DNA of 64,000 bases from Pseudooctadecabacter jejudonensis (lineage in GTDB: Bacteria > Pseudomonadota > Alphaproteobacteria > Rhodobacterales > Rhodobacteraceae). Below are positions 47,165-55,909 of the stretch, piece after piece (position 1 is the first letter of the stretch; each line of letters begins with the position of its first letter). A model generated the notes under the pieces. The model was not told the DNA's origin. It worked only from the letters and a program-made list of their open reading frames with translations, and searched no databases. The stretch is taken from assembly GCF_900172275.1 (NCBI RefSeq), contig NZ_FWFT01000003.1, positions 62,001 to 126,000 of the forward strand, given 5' to 3'. A program made the position numbers and the translations under genes.

Positions 47165-47736
47165 TGGGCGGCTCCCGTCAGGTGATCAAGGGTGCGCAGC
47201 GCGACGGCGCGTGCAGTCTGCGGATCGGTGTCGCGGGCCAGCGCCGCGCGCAGATACAGCCCGTCAATCAAAGCGCCGAGTGTTTCCGCGTCCTGAGTGG
47301 GCCGCACCGACAAGGGCCGCAACGCATGGGTCAAATTCGACGCCAACCGCCGCTGATACAGCAACAACAAATGATGCATATCGGGGGAGGTCGTGGCCTG
47401 CGCATAAAGCGTCATCCACGCGCTGATCGTGGCAGGGGCAAAGCACGACGGCGCAAACGACGCGTCAATCAATGCCTCTGCCCGCGCACGCGGGGTGCGC
47501 GCCGCCCTGAGCCCTGCGCGCACTTCGGTCCCGAAATCACGCAAAATCGCCCGCATGGCGGCCAGAAAAATTTGGTCTTTGCCGCCAAAATAATGATGTG
47601 CCAGCGCCGAAGACATACCCGCCTTCTTGGCAATCTGGCTGACAGTCACGTCCAGCGACCCTTGCGCACCGATCACATCGATGGTCGCTTTAACTAAAGC
47701 TGCGCGGCGTATAGGTTCCATTCCAAGCTTGGGCAT
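47161..47736 (-). CDS. betI: TetR family repressor of choline genes
   Basis: 191-aa repressor. The N-terminal TetR helix-turn-helix is SQIAKKAGMSSALAHHYFGGKDQIFL; the start MPKLGMEPIRRAALVKATIDVIG matches BetI proteins. In E. coli BetI leaves its operator when choline is present. Here the gene opens betICBA and is divergent from choX, with an inverted repeat between them. Confidence 0.9.
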   Translation of the reverse strand: MPKLGMEPIRRAALVKATIDVIGAQGSLDVTVSQIAKKAGMSSALAHHYFGGKDQIFLAAMRAILRDFGTEVRAGLRAARTPRARAEALIDASFAPSCFAPATISAWMTLYAQATTSPDMHHLLLLYQRRLASNLTHALRPLSVRPTQDAETLGALIDGLYLRAALARDTDPQTARAVALRTLDHLTGAAQ

Positions 47737-47776
47737 CTTTTCCTCAAATCAGGTGCCAAGCGACTTTAGATTGTCT

Positions 47777-47796
47777 TTAATTGACTCGTCAATCAA
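47777..47796. promoter_or_regulatory. Probable BetI operator in betI-choX gap
   Basis: ATTGAC (47780-47785) and GTCAAT (47788-47793) form an inverted repeat around TC, flanked by TT and AA. The 84-bp gap serves both the bet and cho transcripts. BetI operators of other bacteria contain similar ATTGA/TCAAT inverted motifs, so a shared repressor site is likely but unproven. Confidence 0.6.
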
Positions 47797-47820
47797 CAAT
47801 AGCCAACGGGAGGCTTCCTC

Positions 47821-48753
47821 ATGAAAAATACCCTTTCCATTCTTGCGATCTGCGCCGCAGGGGCCGCAGCGGCCGACGGCCACGCCTGTTCGACCGTCAC
47901 GTTCTCTGACGTGGGCTGGACAGACATCACAGCGACGACAGCGGCCACCACAGTCGTGTTGGAGGCGTTGGGCTATGAAACCGATATCAAGGTCCTGTCC
48001 GTGCCTGTGACCTACACTTCACTGGCCGAGGGCGACGTTGATGTGTTCTTGGGCAACTGGATGCCCACCATGGAAGGCGACATCGCCCCCTACCGTGAGG
48101 CAGGCACCGTCGACACCGTGCGCGCCAACTTGGAAGGTGCGAAATATACACTCGCCACGAATGCGGCCGGTGCGGCCCTGGGCATCGCCTCGTTCGACGA
48201 CATCGCCGCAAACGCAGATGCGCTCGACGGCAAAATCTACGGCATCGAGGCCGGCAACGACGGCAACCGCCTGATCATGGACATGATTGCAGCCGGTGAA
48301 TTCGGCCTGTCCGAAGACACGATGGAAGTCGTCGAATCGTCTGAGGCCGGGATGTTGGCACAGGTGGGCCGCGCCTCGGACCGCGACGAACCTGTCGTGT
48401 TCCTCGGCTGGGAACCTCATCCCATGAACGCGAACTACGAGATGACCTATCTTGAGGGCGGCGATGATTGGTTCGGCCCCAACTTGGGCGGTGCAACAGT
48501 CTACACCAACACCACCGCAGGCTATGTCGACGCGTGCCCCAATGTGGGCAAGCTGCTGCAAAACCTCGAATTCTCTCTCGCCATGGAGAACGAGATCATG
48601 GGCGCGATCCTGAACGACGGCACCGATCCTGAGGACGCAGCCACGGCGTGGATGGCCGCCAACACCGATTTCGTCATGGGGTGGCTGGACGGTGTCACCA
48701 CACTTGACGGCGGCGACGCAGCCGAGGCCGTCATGGCGGCACTGGACAGCTAA
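47821..48753 (+). CDS. choX: Choline ABC transporter substrate-binding protein
   Basis: 310-aa periplasmic protein. Signal peptide MKNTLSILAICAAGAAAADGHA, then CSTVTFSDVGWTDITATTAATTVVLEALGY and DVDVFLGNWMPTMEGDI, matching ChoX/OpuAC proteins that cradle the trimethylammonium group with aromatic residues. GGGAGG precedes the ATG by about 7 bases. First of choXWV; a hairpin separates it from choW so it can be made in excess. Confidence 0.93.
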   Translation: MKNTLSILAICAAGAAAADGHACSTVTFSDVGWTDITATTAATTVVLEALGYETDIKVLSVPVTYTSLAEGDVDVFLGNWMPTMEGDIAPYREAGTVDTVRANLEGAKYTLATNAAGAALGIASFDDIAANADALDGKIYGIEAGNDGNRLIMDMIAAGEFGLSEDTMEVVESSEAGMLAQVGRASDRDEPVVFLGWEPHPMNANYEMTYLEGGDDWFGPNLGGATVYTNTTAGYVDACPNVGKLLQNLEFSLAMENEIMGAILNDGTDPEDAATAWMAANTDFVMGWLDGVTTLDGGDAAEAVMAALDS

Positions 48754-48772
48754 GCCAAACAAACCAAAAACA

Positions 48773-48800
48773 GGGTCGCCCCAATCAGGGGCGGCCCTTT
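48773..48800 (+). terminator. Intercistronic hairpin choX-choW
   Basis: Arms GGGTCGCCCC and GGGGCGGCCC with a five-base loop (one G-T wobble) end in TTT at 48798-48800. Such a stem after a binding-protein gene often protects or partly terminates the message, giving more ChoX than ChoW and ChoV. Confidence 0.6.
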
Positions 48801-48840
48801 GCCGTGAGGTGGACGGCAAACACGGGACAAAGGGAACAGT

Positions 48841-49689
48841 ATGGATTGGCTGACGGACAATAAGATCCCCGTGGGGGATGTGGCGGAAACCATATTCGAA
48901 GGGCTGGAACGCAACGGCCGCGTCGTCTTCGATGCCATCGCAGATGGGCTTGAGGCCATGATCGACGCCTTTTTGTGGCTGATGCAAACGCCCCATCCAT
49001 TCATTGTCATCTGCGTCTTTGTCGCCATCACATGGGCGCTGCAACGCAACTGGAAAACCTGCGCGCTGATCGCTTTGGGCTTTTTGTTCATCCTCAACCA
49101 AGACTACTGGGAAGAAACCACTGAAAGCCTGACGTTGGTGCTGTCGGCTTGCATCGTTTGTATGGGCGTGGGCGTGCCCATCGGCATCGCTGCGGCCCAT
49201 CGTCCACGTCTTTATGCGTGGATGCGGCCCGTGCTTGACCTGATGCAAACCCTGCCCACCTTTGTCTACCTGATCCCCGCGATTGTGTTTTTCGGCATCG
49301 GCATGGTTCCAGGTCTGATCGCCACCGTGATCTTTGTGTTGCCCGCCCCCATCCGTCTGACCCATCTGGGCGTGTCGTCCACACCGACCGCGTTGCTTGA
49401 GGCCGCGGATGCCTTCGGCGCCACGGCGCGTCAAAAACTGTGGAAGGTCGAATTGCCGTCCGCCCTGCCGCAGATCATGGCTGGTTTGAACCAGACCATC
49501 ATGCTGTCGCTGTCCATGGTTGTCATCGCGGCCCTTGTCGGGGCGGACGGGCTTGGCGTGCCGGTGGTGCGCGCATTGAACACCGTCGACACGGCCAAAG
49601 GGTTCGAATCCGGCCTGATCATCGTCGTTGTGGCCATCATGCTGGATCGAATGCTGCGCGTGGGTGCAAACGGGGGGGACAAGCGATGA
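48841..49689 (+). CDS. choW: Choline ABC transporter permease
   Basis: 282-aa inner-membrane permease of the ProW/OpuAB group with about six helices and the ATP-coupling (EAA) segment near LGVSSTPTALLEAADAFGATARQKLWKVELPSALPQIMAG. The N-terminus is long and polar. It pairs with ChoV. The stop overlaps choV's start by 4 bp (ATGA). Confidence 0.93.
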   Translation: MDWLTDNKIPVGDVAETIFEGLERNGRVVFDAIADGLEAMIDAFLWLMQTPHPFIVICVFVAITWALQRNWKTCALIALGFLFILNQDYWEETTESLTLVLSACIVCMGVGVPIGIAAAHRPRLYAWMRPVLDLMQTLPTFVYLIPAIVFFGIGMVPGLIATVIFVLPAPIRLTHLGVSSTPTALLEAADAFGATARQKLWKVELPSALPQIMAGLNQTIMLSLSMVVIAALVGADGLGVPVVRALNTVDTAKGFESGLIIVVVAIMLDRMLRVGANGGDKR

Positions 49690-50756
49690 AAGCCGTCGAA
49701 TTCGACAACGTCTCAATCGTCTTTGGCGGCAAACCGCACAGGGCCCTGCCCTTGATGGACGAAGGCCGCGACCGCGCCGAGGTGCAAACCGCCACCGACC
49801 AGATCCTCGGCGTCCATAATTGTTCGCTGGATGTGGAACAGGGTGAGATCCTCGTCCTGATGGGGCTGTCTGGATCCGGAAAATCGACGCTGCTGCGGGC
49901 GGTCAATGGCCTCAACCCCGTGGTCCGGGGTGAGGTGCGTGTCCACAGTAAGGACTGGTCTTGCACCGTCGGCAGCGCGCCCGAACCTGAGCTGCGTAAG
50001 CTGCGCCGCTCCGTGGTGTCGATGGTGTTCCAACAGTTCGGGCTACTGCCGTGGCGCACCGTACGTGACAACGTCGGGCTGGGTCTGGAACTGGGCGGCA
50101 TGGAAAAGGCCGCGCGACAGCAGAAAGTCAACGAACAGCTGGAATTGGTCGGCCTGGCCGACCGCTCCACTGCCTTGGTGGGGGAGCTTTCGGGCGGCAT
50201 GCAACAGCGCGTGGGCCTTGCCCGCGCCTTTGTCACCGACGCGCCGATCCTGCTGATGGATGAACCGTTCTCAGCCCTCGACCCGCTGATCCGCACACGT
50301 CTTCAGGATGAACTGCTTGATCTGCAAAAGCGCCTGAACCGTACGATCATCTTCGTCAGTCATGATCTGGATGAAGCGTTCAAAATCGGCAACCGCATCG
50401 CCATCATGGAAGGCGGCCGCATCGTCCAATGTGGCACCCCGAGAGAGATTTTCAGCAATCCGGCCAACGGCTATGTCGCTGATTTCGTGGCAAATATGAA
50501 CCCTCTGGGCGTGTTGCGTGCCCGCGACGTGATGGGCCCACGGCCAGCTGAAGAACCGAAGGGCTGGCTGTCCAGCCTTACCGGCGCGGCCGAGGCGAAG
50601 GCGATCCCGACCGTGGACGCAGAACTGCCGGTGGGCCAAGTCATCGACGCGCTGACCACCGCCCCCGCCCTGACGGTGATGGAGGACGGCCAAGCCATCG
50701 GGCAGATCACCCAGACCAGCGTGCTGACAAAAGTCAGCCCGCCAGACGCAAGTTAA
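49686..50756 (+). CDS. choV: Choline ABC transporter ATP-binding protein
   Basis: 356-aa ATPase. Walker A GLSGSGKST, a proline/betaine-type signature LSGGMQQRVGLARA, Walker B ILLMDEPFSALDPL and the switch VSHDLDEAF are present. The C-terminal part (about 290-356) is shorter than the tandem CBS domain of osmotic ProV and reads TVDAELPVGQVIDAL, so a single degenerate CBS-like repeat. It ends the choXWV unit and converges with soxG with a 4-bp stop overlap. Confidence 0.94.
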   Translation: MKAVEFDNVSIVFGGKPHRALPLMDEGRDRAEVQTATDQILGVHNCSLDVEQGEILVLMGLSGSGKSTLLRAVNGLNPVVRGEVRVHSKDWSCTVGSAPEPELRKLRRSVVSMVFQQFGLLPWRTVRDNVGLGLELGGMEKAARQQKVNEQLELVGLADRSTALVGELSGGMQQRVGLARAFVTDAPILLMDEPFSALDPLIRTRLQDELLDLQKRLNRTIIFVSHDLDEAFKIGNRIAIMEGGRIVQCGTPREIFSNPANGYVADFVANMNPLGVLRARDVMGPRPAEEPKGWLSSLTGAAEAKAIPTVDAELPVGQVIDALTTAPALTVMEDGQAIGQITQTSVLTKVSPPDAS

Positions 50757-51295
50757 ATCAACGCTCGGGCGGCCACACCTTTGGCCGCCTGTTCCAGATC
50801 ATGCACAAGCGTGCCCGCCATGGACCGCATGGCCATCACCTCAAACGCGGATGCTCCCACACGCGTGATGCCAACGTTCATATGCACCAACATCGTGCGC
50901 ACCGTGTGGCCCCGTTTGAACACGGAGGCGCGCAGATCTGCCGGAACCAGACGGGCCAGAACGGCCTCGGCCTCGGCCCCCTCAATCCGCACCACAGCCC
51001 AAGCGTCCGAATGATCGACGACGGCGGCCTGCGGCAGATCAGGGCACGCTCCGCCCACGATCAGCGCCTGATCCAATCCGCACCAGATCGCACGCGGGCC
51101 TGCCCCGTTGGTGCGGTTCGGCTTGGGAAATGTCACCCCGATCGCAGCCTTCAACGCATCCGACGTCGCCTTGGCGCCGCCCGCATAAGGGGCGACCAGT
51201 GTCACTTGTCCAAGGTTAATTTCATGGATGTTCACGCCGCCGATGGACAGCGGCAATAGCCCCGCGCAGGGTGTGGTCTCGATCAATTTAGCCAC
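50753..51295 (-). CDS. soxG: Sarcosine oxidase gamma subunit
   Basis: 180-aa protein, the smallest core subunit of heterotetrameric sarcosine oxidase and the least conserved. Identified from its position after soxA and from residues such as LIVGGACPDLPQ, VVDHSDAWAVVRIEGAEAEAVLARLVPADLR and the SMAGTLVHDLEQA end. The start is the GTG at 51295, overlapping the soxA stop; an earlier frame start would be inside soxA. Confidence 0.88.
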   Translation of the reverse strand: MAKLIETTPCAGLLPLSIGGVNIHEINLGQVTLVAPYAGGAKATSDALKAAIGVTFPKPNRTNGAGPRAIWCGLDQALIVGGACPDLPQAAVVDHSDAWAVVRIEGAEAEAVLARLVPADLRASVFKRGHTVRTMLVHMNVGITRVGASAFEVMAMRSMAGTLVHDLEQAAKGVAARALI

Positions 51296-54221
51296 GGACA
51301 CGTCCCCCGTCTGGGTCAAAGAAAACAGGGCTGCAGACCTCACATGTGACGGTCACGCCGCGCACATGATCCACCGCCACGACATGTTCGCCCAGCCGGC
51401 TTGGCCCGTCTTTGACGAACCCCAGCCCGATGTGGCTGTCCAACGTGGGCGACCAACAGACCGATGTGATGTACCCCTGATCGTTGTCGCTGACCGCATC
51501 TGCACCCTCAACAAACAGATGCGCCCCTGCCGTGATCTTGTCGGTTCCATTGACGGACCGAAGCCCGACCAACCGTTCGCGTTGCCCATCCAGCAGCCCT
51601 TCACGGCGACTGGCGGCAAAGCCAATGCAATCCTTCTTGCGGCTGACCATCCTGTCCATCCCGATGTCGAAGGCCGTCACCCGCCCGTGAATTTCTGCGT
51701 GGGTGATAAAGCCCTTTTCGATCCTGAGAACGTTCAGCGCCTCCATCCCGTAGGCGCCGCCCTCCATCGCCTCGGCCTGAGCCACCAGCAGCCGGAAAAG
51801 CGACGCGCCATAGCGCGACGGCACCGCGATCTCATAGGCATGTTCGCCAGAGAATGAGATGCGGAACAACCGCCCCTCGATGCCGCCAATGGACACCGCA
51901 CCGCAGGACATGAACGGCCAGTCTTCACCGGTGATTGGGTCATCCAGCACTGTGTTCAGCAACGCCCGCGACCGTGGGCCTGCCACGGCGAACTGCGCCC
52001 ATTGTTCCGTGACGGAGGCAAACCGCACGTCCAGATCCGGGCGCAACGCTTGGGCCACCCATTCAAGATGGGTCATCACCTGTCCCGCTGCTGCCGTGGT
52101 CGTCGTCATCACGTAATGATCCGCGCCAAGGCGCGCGGTGGTGCCATCGTCCATCACATGGCCGTCTTCGCGCAACATCAGGCCATATCGCACACGGTTT
52201 TCCCTTAGCGTTGAGAACGTATTGGCATAGACAAAATCAAGAAACGCCGCAGCATCCGGCCCCTGAATGTCGATCTTGCCTAATGTGCTGACATCGCACA
52301 CGCCTACGGCGTCGCGGACATAGCCGACCTCACGGTTGCAGCTCTCCAGCCATGTCTTTTCACCCGGTGCGGGGAAATAGCTGGGTCGATACCACAGGCC
52401 AGCCTCGATCATCGGGGCACTGCGGCCTGTGCTTGCATGGTGCGATGTGGTCAGGCGTTTGGGCGCAAACCCGTGGCCCTGCGACCCCGCGCCCATGGCC
52501 GCGATGGACACCGGCACGTAAGGAGGGCGGAAGGTCGTCGTGCCTGTTTCAGGAATTCCCCGTCCCGTGGCATCCGCCAACACCGCCAAAGCCGCCACAT
52601 TGGACGATTTGCCCTGATCCGTCGCCATACCTTGGGTGGTGTAGCGTTTCATGTGCTCGACGCTGCGGAAATTTTCCTGCGCGGCCAGCTTGATGTCCTT
52701 CACATGCACGTCGTTCTGAAAATCGAGCCATTTGCGGCCCTTCCCGTCAACCTGCCAACATGCCTCGATCCGGTAGGGGTCATCTTCTGCGGTGGGCACG
52801 TCCACCTTTGCCGTCACCCCCAAATCAGCCACGGCCGCCGCCGCACCCTTGGCCCCCGATTGCAACGCGCCAAGGGTCGACATGTGTCCCGCAGCAGCCC
52901 CCGCGACGGTCAGGCCAGGGATCGATCCATCCGTGGGCACAAAGCTCAGCAGGGTTTCGTCCCATGTGGGCCGCCCATTCATATGGCACGTCAGATGCAC
53001 GGTCGGATTCCAACCGCCGGACATGGCCAAACAATCGGTGCGGATCTCTCGCGTACCAACCGCGTGGGTGATGGTGATGCTTTCGAGTGCCAAACGTCCC
53101 TTCGTCGCCGTGACAGCGCCCGATGTATAAAGGGGGTAGTCGCCCATGGCCTGCACATCCGCGCGGACGTCAATCACACCGGCGACTTTCACGCCCGCTG
53201 CGATCAGATCCACCGCCGTGCGGTGCGCGTCATCGTTGTTGGCAAAAATCGTCACCGCCTTACCGGGCGCAACGCCCCAGCGGTTCAGATAGCTGCGCAC
53301 AGCACTTGCCATCATGATCCCGGGCCGGTCGTTGTTCGGGAAGGCAATGGGCCGTTCCAGCGCACCGGCACACAGCACCGCCCGTTTGGCCACGATCCGC
53401 CAGAAACACTCGCGCGGCAGATCTGGCGCATCAGCGCGGGCCACGTGATGCCCCACCTGTTCAATCGCACCATAAGTGCCTTGATCATAGGCGCCAGTAA
53501 TGGTCGTGCGCGTCATCAGGCGCACGTTGTCCATCGCGGCCAACTCCGACACGGCGTCGGCGGCCCAATCGGCCCCGTCTTGCCCATCCACCGTGAAGGT
53601 CTCGGCCAGCAAACGCCCCCCCATTTGGCTGTCTTCGTCGGCCAGAATGACATCCACACCCGCGCGCCCTGCGGTCAGCGCCGCCATCAGACCCGCAGGC
53701 CCCGCGCCAATGATCAGCAGATCACAATGGGCAAAAGCCTTTTCATAGATGTCGTCGTTGATGTCGCCCGACAACGCGCCCAAACCAGCCGCCTTGCGGA
53801 TCACCGGTTCATAGAGGCTTTCCCAAAACGCCTTGGGCCACATGAACGTCTTGTAATAGAAGCCCGCGCTAAGGAATGGCGCCGCCAGATCGTTCACTGA
53901 CATCATATCGTATTTCAATGACGGCCACGCGTTTTGCGACCGCACCTCAAGCCCGTCGTAAATCTCAAGCGTGGTGGCGCGCACGTTGGGGTCTTGCCCG
54001 CCGCCGGTTCCCACGGTGACCAACGCATTGGGTTCTTCCGATCCTGCGGTCACGATGCCGCGCGGGCGGTGGTACTTGAACGACCGCCCCACCAATTTGA
54101 CGCCGTTTGCCAACAACGCCGCCGCCAAAGTCTCACCCTTGCGGCCTGCATAGCTTTGTCCGTCAAAGGTAAAGTGGACCGTTTCAGCCGCGTCCGTATG
54201 GCCTTTGCCCGCAACCCTCAT
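51288..54221 (-). CDS. soxA: Sarcosine oxidase alpha subunit
   Basis: 977-aa subunit. It has a 2Fe-2S-like N-terminal segment (HFTFDGQSYAGRKGETLAAALLANG), an NAD/FAD-type domain with LLIIGAGPAGLMAALTAGRAG, a middle oxidoreductase domain, and a C-terminal GcvT-like folate-binding domain (CDVSTLGKIDIQGPDAAAFLDFVYAN, GLRS). Full length. It oxidises sarcosine to glycine, passing the one-carbon unit to tetrahydrofolate. soxD's stop overlaps its start by 4 bp. Confidence 0.95.
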   Translation of the reverse strand: MRVAGKGHTDAAETVHFTFDGQSYAGRKGETLAAALLANGVKLVGRSFKYHRPRGIVTAGSEEPNALVTVGTGGGQDPNVRATTLEIYDGLEVRSQNAWPSLKYDMMSVNDLAAPFLSAGFYYKTFMWPKAFWESLYEPVIRKAAGLGALSGDINDDIYEKAFAHCDLLIIGAGPAGLMAALTAGRAGVDVILADEDSQMGGRLLAETFTVDGQDGADWAADAVSELAAMDNVRLMTRTTITGAYDQGTYGAIEQVGHHVARADAPDLPRECFWRIVAKRAVLCAGALERPIAFPNNDRPGIMMASAVRSYLNRWGVAPGKAVTIFANNDDAHRTAVDLIAAGVKVAGVIDVRADVQAMGDYPLYTSGAVTATKGRLALESITITHAVGTREIRTDCLAMSGGWNPTVHLTCHMNGRPTWDETLLSFVPTDGSIPGLTVAGAAAGHMSTLGALQSGAKGAAAAVADLGVTAKVDVPTAEDDPYRIEACWQVDGKGRKWLDFQNDVHVKDIKLAAQENFRSVEHMKRYTTQGMATDQGKSSNVAALAVLADATGRGIPETGTTTFRPPYVPVSIAAMGAGSQGHGFAPKRLTTSHHASTGRSAPMIEAGLWYRPSYFPAPGEKTWLESCNREVGYVRDAVGVCDVSTLGKIDIQGPDAAAFLDFVYANTFSTLRENRVRYGLMLREDGHVMDDGTTARLGADHYVMTTTTAAAGQVMTHLEWVAQALRPDLDVRFASVTEQWAQFAVAGPRSRALLNTVLDDPITGEDWPFMSCGAVSIGGIEGRLFRISFSGEHAYEIAVPSRYGASLFRLLVAQAEAMEGGAYGMEALNVLRIEKGFITHAEIHGRVTAFDIGMDRMVSRKKDCIGFAASRREGLLDGQRERLVGLRSVNGTDKITAGAHLFVEGADAVSDNDQGYITSVCWSPTLDSHIGLGFVKDGPSRLGEHVVAVDHVRGVTVTCEVCSPVFFDPDGGRVRG

Positions 54222-54481
54222 GCCTTTGCCTTTCCGACCCGTTCCGCCCCGTGAACCTCATGGGTGACAGTATCGCGTGTCACAACGATCCACGCCCCAC
54301 AGCCACCCGCATGGTGCCACAACTCCCGCACGACGCCGGCGAGGTTGTCGCGGTTGTGCAGGTAGTCGTCCCAGACACCCCCATCCGCGTCCCCTGCGGG
54401 CCGGTCCAACGCCAAGGCGTCGCCTTTGTAGTAAAACTCGCGGCGGTCCCGTTCACCGCAGATGGGGCAAGGTAATCTCAT
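54218..54481 (-). CDS. soxD: Sarcosine oxidase delta subunit
   Basis: 87-aa zinc-binding subunit. Cys5 and Cys8 (LPCPICGERD) plus His57 and Cys61 (LWHHAGGCGAWI) match the zinc ligands of the heterotetrameric enzyme. Lies 10 bp after the soxB stop and overlaps soxA by 4 bp. Order soxB-soxD-soxA-soxG is the standard one. Confidence 0.95.
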   Translation of the reverse strand: MRLPCPICGERDRREFYYKGDALALDRPAGDADGGVWDDYLHNRDNLAGVVRELWHHAGGCGAWIVVTRDTVTHEVHGAERVGKAKA

Positions 54482-54491
54482 TCCGCGTCCC

Positions 54492-55745
54492 TCAGTGTAG
54501 ATTATGCTGAGAGCCTGTGCCCTCTTCGTCCATCAGCCCGCGCCCCGTGCGGAACCGGTCCAACCGATAGCGCGCGGCAGGCGTGTGATGCTGACCCGTG
54601 GCGATCAGATGCGCGTAGGAAAAACCGGACCCCGGCACCGCCTTGAACCCGCCGTAACACCAACCGCAATTCAGGAACAAACCCGCTGTGTCGGTGGTGT
54701 CGATGATGGGCGATCCATCCGGCGACATATCCATGATCCCGCCCCACGACCGCAGGACCTTGGCTTTGCCAAGGCTGGGCATCAACGTCATGCAGGCCTC
54801 CATGCAGTGTTCTGCCATGGGCAGGTTCCCGCGCGACGCGTAAGAGGCGTAGAAATCCAGATCCGACCCGAAGACCAGCCCGCCCTTGTCCGACTGGCTG
54901 ATGTAGAAATGCCCCATGCCAAAGCTGATGACACCGGGCAAGACGGGTTTTAACCCCTCACTGACAAAGGCCTGCAACACGTGGCTTTCGATGGGCAGCC
55001 GCATGCCCGCCATCGCCGCCACTTGTGACGACCGGCCAGCCACGACAATCGCGACTTTTTTGGCGCGGATCGCGCCGCGCGTGGTCTGCACGCCTTTGAC
55101 GACACCGCCTTCGATGTCGATGCCCGTCACCTCACAATTCTGGATCAGATCAACGCCGCGCTGATCGGCCCCGCGCGCATAGCCCCACGCCACCGCATCG
55201 TGACGGGCCGTGCCACCGCGTCGGTGCATCAGCCCGCCATAGATCGGAAACCGCACGTTATCGAGGTCAATCGATGGCGCTTCGCGTTTCACCTCCTCAG
55301 GGGTCAACAACTCCGCATCATCGCCTTGGTTCACCATGGCATTGGCGCGGCGGGCAAAGAAATCCCGCTGGCCGTCGGAATGGCACAACATCATCACGCC
55401 ACGTTGGGACATCATGGTGTTGTAATTAAGGTCCTGCTCCATATCCTCCCACAGTTTCAGAGAATGGGAATAAAACTCCGAATTGCCCGGCAACATATAA
55501 TTGGCCCGTACGATCGTGGTGTTGCGGCCCACGTTGCCGCCCCCGATATAGCCCTTTTCCAACACGGCCACGTTGGTGATCCCGTGTTCCTTGGCCAAAT
55601 AATACGCCGTAGACAGCCCGTGCCCGCCGCCCCCGATGATGACGACATCATACTCGGATTTCGGCGCAGGATCGCGCCACACAGGCTTCCACCCTTTTTG
55701 GCCGAACAGACCTTCTTTTATGACCTTGAAACCGGAATATCCCAT
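54492..55745 (-). CDS. soxB: Sarcosine oxidase beta subunit
   Basis: 417-aa flavoprotein of the D-amino acid oxidase fold, normal length. The FAD motif EYDVVIIGGGGHGLSTAYYL is at 31-50; a His-containing segment GGLMHRRGGTARHDAVAWGYARGA lies around 174-190, near where this family carries its covalent FMN (residue not proven here). Start ATG at 55745 with GAGGGGA upstream. First gene of soxBDAG and divergent from the C13 protease gene. Confidence 0.94.
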   Translation of the reverse strand: MGYSGFKVIKEGLFGQKGWKPVWRDPAPKSEYDVVIIGGGGHGLSTAYYLAKEHGITNVAVLEKGYIGGGNVGRNTTIVRANYMLPGNSEFYSHSLKLWEDMEQDLNYNTMMSQRGVMMLCHSDGQRDFFARRANAMVNQGDDAELLTPEEVKREAPSIDLDNVRFPIYGGLMHRRGGTARHDAVAWGYARGADQRGVDLIQNCEVTGIDIEGGVVKGVQTTRGAIRAKKVAIVVAGRSSQVAAMAGMRLPIESHVLQAFVSEGLKPVLPGVISFGMGHFYISQSDKGGLVFGSDLDFYASYASRGNLPMAEHCMEACMTLMPSLGKAKVLRSWGGIMDMSPDGSPIIDTTDTAGLFLNCGWCYGGFKAVPGSGFSYAHLIATGQHHTPAARYRLDRFRTGRGLMDEEGTGSQHNLH

Positions 55746-55909
55746 GGCGTCCCCTCGCTCTTGGGTCGACCCTATCTTGCGTCCCCGCCAGCGCAAGGGC
55801 TGCACCCGACAAATCCCCGCATATTCGCGACCCGGCGCGATGACACCTCTATCCTTCCACTGGATTGTAGGTATTTTGCCGACAATTCTATCCAGAAAGG
55901 ATCGCAAAA

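Noticed and set aside
48019-49716. 565-aa minus-strand ORF across choX and choW
   Set aside because: Opposite to two clear transporter genes with operon structure; no start signal.
52437-53900. 487-aa plus-strand ORF within soxA
   Set aside because: Antisense to the recognised sarcosine oxidase alpha gene; His/Arg-rich composition is typical of shadow frames.
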